DNA from: JALXCG01 sp026991065 [NCBI: Gemmatimonadota bacterium]
GTDB lineage: Bacteria > GCA-2686955
Reading direction: 5' to 3'
Length of the DNA stretch: 9,548 nt
Assembly: GCA_026991065.1 (NCBI GenBank)
Contig: JALXCG010000896.1
Coordinates: 1 to 9,548 of the forward strand
Positions 1 through 6,826 of this stretch are shown here, one piece after another (positions within the stretch are counted from its first letter, which is position 1; every line of letters begins with the position of its first letter). The notes under the pieces were generated by a model. It was not told the DNA's origin. It made no database searches and worked only from the letters and a program-made list of their open reading frames with translations. The translations under genes and the position numbers were made by a program.

Positions 1-837
1 GTGGTGGCGGCGCTGGAGCGGATCGCACTGAATGCGGAGTCCTACGATCTCTGCATGATCTGCCGTGGCGGTGGCAGTCGGACCGATCTGGCCTGGTTCG
101 ATGACCTCGAGGTGGCTGTGCGGGTGGCACAGTTGCCGCTGCCGGTGGTGGTGGGAATCGGGCATCACCGCGATGTCAGCGTGTTGGACCTGATTGCGCG
201 CTCGGAAAAAACACCGACGGCCGCGGCGGCCAGTTTGGTGGCGCGGGTCGCCGAAGCGGAGGCGCTGCTGGAGGAGCGCCGAGAGCGTCTCGAACGCCTG
301 GGGCTGAGCGATCTGCGGTCGGCGGGGCTGGATTTGACGCACCGGGTGGCGCGCTTTCGGCGGGCGACCGGGGCGGCGGCGCGGTTGGCCCGAGAGGGCC
401 TGGAGGCGCGTCGCGCGCGTCTGGAGCGCGCCCGCGAACATGCCTTGGCGGTTGCCGGTCGCCGCCTGGCGGAGGTGAGCGCGACCACGGTTTTTCTGGC
501 GCGCCGTGCGCTGCAGGAAGAACTGCGCGCGGTAACCGAACGCGGGGAGCGCTTGCGCCGTGCCGGCCTGGCGGTCTGTGCCCGAGAGTCGGCGCTGCTG
601 GAGTCCCGGCGGCGCGAGATTCAGGCGCAGGATCCGGCGCGCTTGCTGGCGCGTGGTTTTGCGATTGTGCGCAGTCGGAGCGATGGCCGGGTGATGACGC
701 GGATTGCGCAAGCGCGGAGCAACACCGAGATTCAGATTGAGTTGCGGGACGGCCTGATCGATGCCCATGTGGACCGCGTCGAGGAGCGGTCGGCGGCGGA
801 TGTCGCCACGGATCCCGAGGAGAGAAACGATGAATGA
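1..837 (+). CDS. xseA: Exodeoxyribonuclease VII large subunit, 5'-truncated by window edge
   Basis: This is the catalytic subunit of exonuclease VII, a cytoplasmic complex with XseB that degrades single-stranded DNA from both ends to short oligonucleotides. The frame is open from base 1, so the true start and the N-terminal OB-fold (roughly 160-170 residues by family norm) lie upstream; the GTG at base 1 is probably an internal valine. Visible parts, numbered from base 1, are the core motif CRGGGSRTDLAWF at 21-33, GIGHHRD at 52-58 and KTPTAAA at 70-76. A long Arg/Glu/Ala-rich helical region, expected to form the coiled coil that binds XseB, spans about 78-205. The C-terminal PARLLARGFAIVRS segment comes next. 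The HHRD and KTPTAAA variants resemble Bacteroidota-type XseA more than the E. coli form. Its last 8 bases overlap xseB, indicating translational coupling. Confidence 0.96.
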   Translation: MVAALERIALNAESYDLCMICRGGGSRTDLAWFDDLEVAVRVAQLPLPVVVGIGHHRDVSVLDLIARSEKTPTAAAASLVARVAEAEALLEERRERLERLGLSDLRSAGLDLTHRVARFRRATGAAARLAREGLEARRARLERAREHALAVAGRRLAEVSATTVFLARRALQEELRAVTERGERLRRAGLAVCARESALLESRRREIQAQDPARLLARGFAIVRSRSDGRVMTRIAQARSNTEIQIELRDGLIDAHVDRVEERSAADVATDPEERNDE

Positions 838-1153
838 CCATGCGATGAGCGAGAAGCCCGAATTGGCATCCAGCTATGCGGAGGCCAGCGCGCGGATCGA
901 CGAGATTCTGGCGCAGTTGGAGCGCAATGACCGCGTCGATGTGGACCATCTGGCCGAACGCGTGGCCGAGGCATCGGCGCTGATCCGTTTCTGCCGCGCC
1001 AAACTCCGCGCCACCGAAGTGGAAGTCACGCGCATCGTGACGGAGCTTGCGGGGGGGAGCGCGGGCGACGCCGGTGAGACGGCGGCTGCGGTGGACGACA
1101 GCGAAGAGGCGGAGGACGGAACCGACCCGGACAGCGTGGAGCTTCCCTTTTGA
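830..1153 (+). CDS. xseB: Exodeoxyribonuclease VII small subunit with acidic LPF tail
   Basis: This is the small subunit of exonuclease VII; several copies coat the coiled coil of XseA. The ATG at 830 is chosen because AGGAG lies 7 bases upstream (818-822) and the start overlaps the xseA stop, the usual arrangement; an in-frame ATG at 845 is less likely. The 107-residue protein has the family helical hairpin at about 13-72 (SYAEASARIDEILAQLE, then AERVAEASALIRFCRAKL). It is longer than the usual roughly 80 residues because of a disordered tail (about 74-107). Of residues 89-104, nine are Asp or Glu, and the chain ends ELPF. This resembles the acidic C-terminal tip of SSB, which ends in IPF in E. 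coli. The stop codon overlaps the next gene by 4 bp. Family assignment is firm from sequence plus position; the role of the tail is unknown. Confidence 0.95.
   Translation: MNDHAMSEKPELASSYAEASARIDEILAQLERNDRVDVDHLAERVAEASALIRFCRAKLRATEVEVTRIVTELAGGSAGDAGETAAAVDDSEEAEDGTDPDSVELPF
1138..1141 (+). promoter_or_regulatory. Ribosome binding site for the TTG start at 1150
   Basis: GGAG sits 8 bases upstream of TTG 1150, inside the last codons of xseB. It supports the TTG as the start of the lipoprotein gene; the resulting N-terminus is a clean lipoprotein signal peptide and the start overlaps the xseB stop as TTGA. Confidence 0.6.
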
Positions 1154-2517
1154 AGCGTGGCGTCCCGCTTTTTCCGATTCTTGTCGCGGTGGTCCTGTTG
1201 TTCCTGGGAGGATGTGGGGGCGGGGCCGCAACCGCACATCCACGGGGCGTCATTCTGATCGTGATCGATACACTGCGCGCCGATGAAGTGGGCCATGCCG
1301 GCGGGCCGGAAGGGATCACTCCAACCCTGGATCGCTGGGCAGCCTCCGGGGTTCGATTCGAGCAGGCGATCGCGGCGGCTCCCTGGACCCTGCCGAGCAC
1401 TGCCTCCATCCTCACCGGGGTTCATCCCTCGCGCCACGGTGCCGGTGGCAGCATGAGTGGCGGGTTCAGGTCGATTCATCCCGATGTGGCGACTCTCGCG
1501 GAGATCTTGGCGGCCGCCGGAGTGCGGACCCACGCCATTACCAACGGCGCGTTCACCGCGCCGGATTTCGGCCTGGATCGAGGTTTCGAGGAATACGACT
1601 ACAAAGCCGGGTCAAATTCCCGCATTCGCCGCGCGGATGTCAGCATTCGCGCGGCAGTTCGCTGGCTCTCCTCGCTCGGGCCGGATGAACCGTTTTTTCT
1701 TTACGTTCATCTTTTCGACCCCCATCTGAACTACGACCCGCCCGCGGTGACCAGAGGGCGCTTCACTGCCGGCTACACCGGCACCCTGCGGGCACCCTTC
1801 GACCGTCTTGCGGAGGTTCGCGCCGGATCGCTGGAGTTGAGCGACGCGGATCGGCGATTTGTGCGCGGCCTCTATGCCGAGGAGGTCGCGGCAGTTGACG
1901 TGAGTTTGGGGATCTTTGACCAGTGGCTGCGGCAGTCGGGGTTGGACCAGGAGAGCGCCCTGATCGTGACGGCGGATCATGGCGAGGAGTTCTGGGATCA
2001 CGAGCGATTCGAGCATGGGCACTCCTTCTACGAAGAGCTGCTGCATGTTCCCCTGTTGCTGCGCTTACCGGGAGAGGCTCTGGCCGGCGAAATCGTTACG
2101 GAACAGGTGACGCAGGTGGATCTGGCACCGACCATCCTGGAGATCCTGGGGATTCCACCGAGTGCGGGATCGTTTGATGGGCAGTCGCTTCTCGACGCGG
2201 ATTTGGCGCCGGCGCTCTTGGCGAAGCCCACGCCCGCGGTCGAAGGCGGGCTGCTCTATGTGGCTGCGCACGGTGCCGGCACGGCTCTGCGGCTACCGGG
2301 ATGGAAAGCGGTGTTTTGGGATTCGGGGGAACGTACTCTCTTTGATCTGCGCCGCGATCCGGCGGAGTCCACCAATGTCGCCGCGGCAGAGCCGGAGCAG
2401 ATGCGGGAGATGGAGGCGCTGTGGCGTTCGTTGAGCAACCGCGCGACTGCCGGACAGGGGGTTACGCTCGACGAGGCGGCCAAGGAGCGATTGCGGTCGC
2501 TCGGCTATTTGGAGTGA
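1150..2517 (+). CDS. Sulfatase-like (alkaline phosphatase superfamily) lipoprotein with Thr at the nucleophile position
   Basis: This is a 455-residue predicted lipoprotein hydrolase or transferase acting outside the cytoplasm. The signal peptide is MKR plus a hydrophobic stretch ending in the lipobox-like LGGC, with Cys22 as lipidation site. The sulfatase fold is clear: IVIDTLRAD (38-45, metal-ligand Asp40), PWTLPSTASILTG (78-90), YVHLFDPHLNYDPP (185-198), TADHGEEFWDH (274-284, ligands D276 and H277), H289/H291, and LFDLRRDPAESTN (397-409). In true sulfatases the core motif is C/S-x-P-S-R with Cys or Ser converted to formylglycine; here it reads T80-L-P-S-T84. Formylglycine chemistry is therefore unlikely, and a phosphoester or phospho-transfer activity is a reasonable guess, since Thr is the nucleophile in LtaS and EptA. 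The substrate is unknown. The gene overlaps xseB by 4 bp, so it is probably co-transcribed with it, although no functional link is obvious. Confidence 0.9.
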   Translation: MKRGVPLFPILVAVVLLFLGGCGGGAATAHPRGVILIVIDTLRADEVGHAGGPEGITPTLDRWAASGVRFEQAIAAAPWTLPSTASILTGVHPSRHGAGGSMSGGFRSIHPDVATLAEILAAAGVRTHAITNGAFTAPDFGLDRGFEEYDYKAGSNSRIRRADVSIRAAVRWLSSLGPDEPFFLYVHLFDPHLNYDPPAVTRGRFTAGYTGTLRAPFDRLAEVRAGSLELSDADRRFVRGLYAEEVAAVDVSLGIFDQWLRQSGLDQESALIVTADHGEEFWDHERFEHGHSFYEELLHVPLLLRLPGEALAGEIVTEQVTQVDLAPTILEILGIPPSAGSFDGQSLLDADLAPALLAKPTPAVEGGLLYVAAHGAGTALRLPGWKAVFWDSGERTLFDLRRDPAESTNVAAAEPEQMREMEALWRSLSNRATAGQGVTLDEAAKERLRSLGYLE

Positions 2518-2546
2518 AATGGGGCGAGGCGCGGTAATGCCAGGCG

Positions 2547-3269
2547 CTATTCGACTTCCACCTCCGCCGGGGCGAGGATTCGCGGATCCTGCGATGCCGG
2601 TCGCTCTGGCAGGTCGTTCTGAACGACGCGCCAGCCGTGATGGCGCAGGGTTCCGTGATAGGGCCCATCCCCGACCACGTTGCCGGTGAGCCGGATTGCA
2701 CCGGGATCGAAGCCACTCTCAACAACCACGCGTTCGCCCTCGGCGCGTGCCATTACCGGCTCGATGACGATCTTGTCGGCCAATGCCTGGCGACAGTCGG
2801 CATGGATCGCGCGGACCGCCGCACCGATCTGCTCGTCGGTAAACGGGGAGATCTCCTCACGCAGAAAATCGACCAGACGCCCTTCACGTTGCAGCAGGTG
2901 CAGGAGGCTCATGGCGCCCGCTTCGGTCGGCGGAGGCAGTTGGGGATCAGCGGTGGAGGAGGAGCTTTGGTTTGTGGCCGGTGCTTTGGCGGCGGAGGGG
3001 GCTGTGGCGGTGGAGAGACGCAGGTGTAGCACCCACGTCAACGCGAGCGCGAAAAGGACCGCGATGGTGACCAGAATGCCAAGCGGTAGCAGGAGCGGAC
3101 CGGCCAGAAGATCCGTGACTCCCGGGGCGGAGATGCCGCCACCGGTACCTTCCGCCGCCGCCCTCTGCCAGAGGAGCTGGGCGGCGCCGTAGCTACCAGC
3201 GACCAATAGGGCGAAGCTGGCGATCAGAGCGAGGAGAGCGGGTACGAGTGATCGTTGGGAAGCAGACAT
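2547..3269 (-). CDS. DUF2760 domain membrane protein
   Basis: This is a 240-residue protein of unknown function. The N-terminus carries two hydrophobic segments (about 7-34 and 52-83), which look like membrane helices. A low-complexity Ala/Ser/Thr/Pro linker (about 86-115) follows. The C-terminal domain (about 118-240) matches my memory of DUF2760: MSLLHLLQREGRLVDFLREE, FTDEQIGAAVRAIHADCR, FDPGAIRLTGNV, GTLRHHGWR, and a terminal DPRILAPAEVEVE. The frame stays open upstream to 3449, but that stretch is Arg/Pro-rich and lacks coding character. ATG 3269 is preferred because it leads directly into the first helix; no convincing Shine-Dalgarno precedes it. The gene converges on the lipoprotein gene across 29 bases and diverges from the propeller fusion gene. 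The family call is fairly sure; the role is not known. Confidence 0.85.
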   Translation of the reverse strand: MSASQRSLVPALLALIASFALLVAGSYGAAQLLWQRAAAEGTGGGISAPGVTDLLAGPLLLPLGILVTIAVLFALALTWVLHLRLSTATAPSAAKAPATNQSSSSTADPQLPPPTEAGAMSLLHLLQREGRLVDFLREEISPFTDEQIGAAVRAIHADCRQALADKIVIEPVMARAEGERVVVESGFDPGAIRLTGNVVGDGPYHGTLRHHGWRVVQNDLPERPASQDPRILAPAEVEVE

Positions 3270-3371
3270 GAGAGGGAAGCCCCATACTGGATGCTGTTTG
3301 CCTGAGCGTGCGCGCGTGCGGCGGGGGAAGCGTGAGGTGCTCTTGGGGGGATGCCGGTTTGAGCTTGGCGA

Positions 3372-3401
3372 TTGTGGACCACAAAGGCGAAAATGTAACA
3401 T
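3372..3401. promoter_or_regulatory. Palindromes and possible promoter in the divergent spacer
   Basis: The 265-base spacer between the DUF2760 gene and the phosphodiesterase fusion contains two perfect odd-length palindromes: TTGTGGACCACAA (3372-3384) and ATGTAACAT (3393-3401), with centres 19 bases apart. On the plus strand TTGTGG (3372-3377), 18 bases, then TAACAT (3396-3401) is a weak sigma-70-like pair, so a regulator bound here could block transcription of the fusion gene. This is inferred from sequence only. Confidence 0.3.
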
Positions 3402-3502
3402 AGGGTGTGTCGTACAGGTCGGGGGAGATTTGCACCCCGCGCACTCCAATGATTGAAAATTGCGCGATTCTGCCGAATTGTCTAAGGAAGTTCCTGGTCA
3501 CC

Positions 3503-3516
3503 GAGCCGGATGGCTC
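3503..3516 (+). promoter_or_regulatory. Small hairpin in the leader just before the ribosome binding site
   Basis: GAGCC, loop GGAT, GGCTC forms a perfect 5-bp stem with a tetraloop, ending 6 bases before the GGAG that serves the TTG start at 3535. The short palindrome AGGAAGTTCCT lies just upstream at 3485-3495. They could influence translation, but stems this short arise by chance in GC-rich DNA. Confidence 0.2.
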
Positions 3517-3522
3517 TCTCCC

Positions 3523-3526
3523 GGAG
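3523..3526 (+). promoter_or_regulatory. Ribosome binding site for the TTG start at 3535
   Basis: GGAG is 8 bases upstream of TTG 3535. It decides between this start and the upstream TTG at 3460, which has no Shine-Dalgarno and would add 25 polar residues ahead of an otherwise normal signal peptide. Confidence 0.5.
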
Positions 3527-3534
3527 ATGGGTTT

Positions 3535-5688
3535 TTGATAAGCAGAGGCAACCGCTCGCGAATTCAAGCTGGAAAGCGCATCCTGTCAATTCTTCAACTC
3601 CTCGCCCTGCTGGGAGGTGTGACTTGGAGCGCGACTCGGCAGAGCGCCGCCGCTGAGCCGGCCCTCCTACAGACGCAAAATGTCATCCTGGTGGTGATCG
3701 ACGGGCTGCGTCACTCGGAGGCGTTCGGTGATTCGACCCACCAGTATATTCCGCGCATGTGGAATGAACTGCGGCCGCAGGGGACTCTCTATACCGAGTT
3801 TTACAACGATTTCGGAACCACCTATACCGCTCCCGGGCATCTGGCGATGATCACCGGACGTTGGCATCAGTTGCCGAATGTGGTCAACATGGCGGGAACC
3901 TTCGACGTACGTTCGACCGTACCCACTGTTTTCGAGTACTTTCGCAAGAGCACGGGCGCCGATCAGGCTTCAGCCTGGATCATCGCCGGCAAGCACCATC
4001 TGGTCAAAAGCGACTGGTCGCTGGAGCCATCCTATGGCCCGGCCTATCGGGCGAATCTGATGATCGGGGGGAGCGATTCCCTGATTGTGAGCGAGTTGGA
4101 GGAGGTCCTCCAGCGTGATCGCCCGAGGTTGGTTCTGGTGAATCTGGCCGATGTTGATAGCTATGGGCACAAAGCGATCTGGGATGACTACACGGCCGCC
4201 ATTCAGACCGCCGACGCTCTGGTCGCGAAGATCTGGCTGGAGCTGATTCAAGAGGATCCCCACTATCGAGATGCGACCACGCTGCTGGTTACTTCCGATC
4301 ATGGTCGCCATCTCTCCGGGTATGGAGACTTTATTAATCACGGCGGCATGTGCAGTGGCGACCGCCATGTTTCGCTCCTTGCGCTGGGGCCCGACACGCC
4401 ATCCGGGCACGTGGTCTCCGAGCGCCGCTATTTGATCGATCTGGCCCCGTCGATCGGCGCGTTCTTGGGCTTCCCGACTCCTTTCACCCAGGGGCAGGTG
4501 CTTGCGGAACTCTTCACCCAGCCCGGCCCTTTCCTGGAATCGGAATCCCGAATCCACCAGCATGACCCGCAAGCGGTTGTCGCCGGCGATCGGCTGTGGG
4601 TGGCATTCGCCGCCAATGACAGCAGTGACACGGGGAACGGGCGCGCCTTTGTGATGAGCAGCACCCTCGACTCGATCGCATTCAGTGCACCGTTGCGGCT
4701 CGATACCAGTCCCCGCTGGATCCACCGGCCCACCCTGGTGAGTTCTCAAGAGGATCTTTTTGTTGCCTGGTCGGACCATCGTCCCCTGGACGAACTCGGT
4801 GACAATTGGTCAGTCGTTTTTCGGCACAGCGGTGATGTGGGAGCGAACTGGGACAGTGAGATGGTGTTGGCCGGCAGCCGTTACGAAACCGACGAGAATG
4901 ACTTGGCGGACATCCTGGCGTTTCCCCATCTGGTCGCCAAGGAATCGACTGTGGTGAGCATTACCGGGAGTTACAATCGCGACATTCGGCGGATCCTGGT
5001 TGATCGAAGCATCGACGGCGGCGTCTCCTGGCAGTCGCGCATGCTGGCGTTCGGGACATCATTTCCGAAGGATTTCAACAGCGTCATGCTCGATCATCCG
5101 CGGCAGTTGGTGATCACCTTCTCGGACCTGGCGCAGTCGGTGGGGCAAGACAGCGTCAGCGACTGGGAGGTTTTCTTGCTTCGTACCCTGGATGGCGGTC
5201 TTACCTGGGACGAACCATCGCGCATGAGCGATGCGCCGGGGCCGGACCGATGGCCGGTTGTGGCTTGGGGCAATGGAACTCTTCTATTGGTGTGGGCGAG
5301 TTCCGGTCCTGACGGCGGGCCCTGGCAGATCAAAGTACGCTTGAGTGCTGACTATGGGAGCGACTTCTCGCCGGTTTGGGATCTACCCGGAGGCGCGGGT
5401 TGGCAGCCTTCCGTTGCCTGGGGAGACGGCAGGTTCTGGCTGGCTTGGGCGGCGGAGAGCGGGATTCTGGTTTCAGCCTCATCTGATGGCTATGTGTGGA
5501 CGCAACCCGTCGCGGTGGCGTCGTCCATCGATGGGGGTATTCAGCGCAAGCCGAGTGTCGCAGCCGGCGCTGGCCGGACATTCGTCACTTGGGAGGAGCA
5601 GATCACGGCCAGCGGCGACTGGCGCGTGCGTGCTGCCGAGGCGCATGTGGGAACACACGTGGGGATCGCGCGGGCACGCTTGAAGTGA
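3535..5688 (+). CDS. Secreted type I phosphodiesterase/phosphatase domain fused to a sialidase-like beta-propeller
   Basis: This is a 717-residue exported two-domain protein. From the TTG at 3535 it begins with a basic n-region, a hydrophobic core (ILSILQLLALLGGV, about 16-29) and a likely cleavage near SAAAEP (37-42). Domain 1 (about 48-330) has the alkaline-phosphatase/NPP fold with all expected metal ligands and nucleophile: VVIDGLR (Asp56), TYTAPGHLAMITG (Thr98), DVDSYGH (Asp208, His212), TSDHG (Asp255, His256) and NHGG (His269). Domain 2 (about 340-717) contains Asp-box-like turns SGDVGANW (432), SIDGGVSW (492), TLDGGLTW (551), SADYGSDF (604) and SSDGYVW (649). These alternate with strands of the type P-x-V-A-x-G-x-VxW, as in sialidase/BNR propellers of six or seven blades. 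A sialidase active site is not evident, so the propeller may bind a substrate or surface. The exact substrate is unknown. Confidence 0.88.
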   Translation: MISRGNRSRIQAGKRILSILQLLALLGGVTWSATRQSAAAEPALLQTQNVILVVIDGLRHSEAFGDSTHQYIPRMWNELRPQGTLYTEFYNDFGTTYTAPGHLAMITGRWHQLPNVVNMAGTFDVRSTVPTVFEYFRKSTGADQASAWIIAGKHHLVKSDWSLEPSYGPAYRANLMIGGSDSLIVSELEEVLQRDRPRLVLVNLADVDSYGHKAIWDDYTAAIQTADALVAKIWLELIQEDPHYRDATTLLVTSDHGRHLSGYGDFINHGGMCSGDRHVSLLALGPDTPSGHVVSERRYLIDLAPSIGAFLGFPTPFTQGQVLAELFTQPGPFLESESRIHQHDPQAVVAGDRLWVAFAANDSSDTGNGRAFVMSSTLDSIAFSAPLRLDTSPRWIHRPTLVSSQEDLFVAWSDHRPLDELGDNWSVVFRHSGDVGANWDSEMVLAGSRYETDENDLADILAFPHLVAKESTVVSITGSYNRDIRRILVDRSIDGGVSWQSRMLAFGTSFPKDFNSVMLDHPRQLVITFSDLAQSVGQDSVSDWEVFLLRTLDGGLTWDEPSRMSDAPGPDRWPVVAWGNGTLLLVWASSGPDGGPWQIKVRLSADYGSDFSPVWDLPGGAGWQPSVAWGDGRFWLAWAAESGILVSASSDGYVWTQPVAVASSIDGGIQRKPSVAAGAGRTFVTWEEQITASGDWRVRAAEAHVGTHVGIARARLK

Positions 5689-5710
5689 GAATCTCCAGCC
5701 CGGACTGCTC

Positions 5711-6706
5711 CTAACTAACCAGGTCCAGTTCCAGGCCCAGACTGGAGAATCCGGTCTGAATCTCCTCCCCGGCCTGTTTCCAGCGGGCAGGGGACACGCC
5801 ACTGATCGAGAGGCGTGGTGGTACCCCCGGAGCACGCAGCGCACGCGCGAGGATGCGTGAAGTAAACCGGGAGTCGGTCGAGTCGTCATCCCAGGCTTCA
5901 CCGCCCTCGATGTAGAGCAGGCGACTCCAGGGAACCAGGTCGAGCAGTAGGCGCAAGAGGGCTTCGCCGCCGCTCCCGGAGGGCAGGAGGCTGCGCGGCG
6001 ACAGGGCCAGTCCGCTGCTCGGGCTGGCGTTCTCGAGCATGAAACGGTGGCTGGCCACGGCGCTTTGCAGCACCTGATCGCGAGCGGGTTGGACGGCGAC
6101 CTGGATCTTGCGGCGCACTGCTTGTGCCAACCAGCGTTGGAGCGTACGGAGTGCGATGCCCCGCTCTCGTGGCGAATAGGAGGGGAACTCCTCGGGGGCC
6201 TCGATGGTGTTCGTGCAGCTGGTTGGTCGCCAGCCGGATGGCAGAATCAGAAGTGGGCGTTCCGCCGGAACCCGAATCGTTTCGATCCAGGCGAGAACCA
6301 GTCCCATGGATCTTTCCGCCGCGCTGCCTGTTCCCGCCAGCGGCTGCGGAGCCAGAGCGTTAACGGGACAAGTGATGGCGCTGATGCGAAGGGCGGCATT
6401 GCGCAGCTGGTCCAGTTCGGCGACGAACGCGGGAGAGTCGATCTCCCCACGTTGGACGTGTACGCAGTTGAAATCGGCGGATTCCAATTCCGATATTGCT
6501 CTCGCTGCTGCGCCGGGGTGATCGATCGAGACGAGCGGGGCGAGGATCGTGGATTGCTTGCGGGCGCGACCGCGGGGGGCGCGGTACCAACCGGGCATCC
6601 CCTCTTCTTGAGTTGATACGGGTTGCCGCAAGAGTCTTTGGAATTCCGCTTCCAATGCTGCGGGCGGTTGGTCGGTGGATGATCCGGATTGATCGTTGAT
6701 GGGCAT
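5711..6706 (-). CDS. Putative TIM-barrel protein, sugar-phosphate isomerase/epimerase-like but lacking metal ligands
   Basis: This 331-residue protein is not recognised with certainty. After a polar N-terminus (1-50) it shows eight hydrophobic strand candidates separated by amphipathic helices: TILAPLVS (53-60), NCVHVQ (80-85), RISAITC (107-113), PLLILPSGW (151-159), KIQVAVQP (200-207), GLALSPRSL (232-240), RLLYIEGGEA (262-271) and RLSISGVS (298-305). The order and spacing recall AP-endonuclease-2/xylose-isomerase-like barrels. However, the usual metal-binding Glu (lalEp) is Gln in VAVQP, and the Asp of the GxxxDxxH strand is Ser in GLALSPRS. It has no signal peptide, so it is probably cytoplasmic. 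ATG 6706 is preferred; the frame is open to 6967 but would overlap the divergent gene. ATG 6598, behind an AG-rich stretch, is an alternative. It converges on the fusion gene with 22 bases between. Confidence 0.7.
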   Translation of the reverse strand: MPINDQSGSSTDQPPAALEAEFQRLLRQPVSTQEEGMPGWYRAPRGRARKQSTILAPLVSIDHPGAAARAISELESADFNCVHVQRGEIDSPAFVAELDQLRNAALRISAITCPVNALAPQPLAGTGSAAERSMGLVLAWIETIRVPAERPLLILPSGWRPTSCTNTIEAPEEFPSYSPRERGIALRTLQRWLAQAVRRKIQVAVQPARDQVLQSAVASHRFMLENASPSSGLALSPRSLLPSGSGGEALLRLLLDLVPWSRLLYIEGGEAWDDDSTDSRFTSRILARALRAPGVPPRLSISGVSPARWKQAGEEIQTGFSSLGLELDLVS

Positions 6707-6826
6707 CGGTGAGTTGTCGGTTGTACTGACCTGTGGCAAGGATTCTGAGTAGCCGTGATCGTGTTGAATGATGGCGGGTTGCGAGAAACCTTCGGGCCGG
6801 TGGAGGAAACCGTCCAAGGGTTGGGT

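Noticed and set aside
176-1243. Long minus-strand open frame (355 codons) opposite xseA and xseB
   Set aside because: It is antisense to two firmly identified genes, is Arg/Pro/Ala/Ser-rich with no recognisable motif, and is a common by-product of GC-rich coding DNA.
2518-2546. Terminator sought between the lipoprotein and DUF2760 genes
   Set aside because: The GC-rich 29-base gap has repeated GGCGC blocks in direct, not inverted, orientation and no T run.
3420-3439. CGGGG/CCCCG mini-stem in the leader of the fusion gene as a riboswitch element
   Set aside because: A single 5-bp stem with a 10-base loop matches no riboswitch pattern known to me and is expected by chance at this GC content.
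3270-3449. 60-residue N-terminal extension of the DUF2760 protein
   Set aside because: The extension is Arg/Pro/Cys-rich without family similarity and precedes a normal membrane-anchor start at 3269. It would also swallow the promoter candidates in the spacer.
3970-4779. Minus-strand open frame of 269 codons inside the fusion gene
   Set aside because: The plus strand here encodes conserved metal-ligand motifs of the phosphodiesterase domain; the antisense product has no family features.
5692-5748. TCTCCAG/CTGGAGA inverted repeat between the convergent genes at 5688 and 5711 considered as a terminator
   Set aside because: The 7-bp arms are separated by 43 bases, one arm lies inside the TIM-barrel coding region, and no T tract follows.
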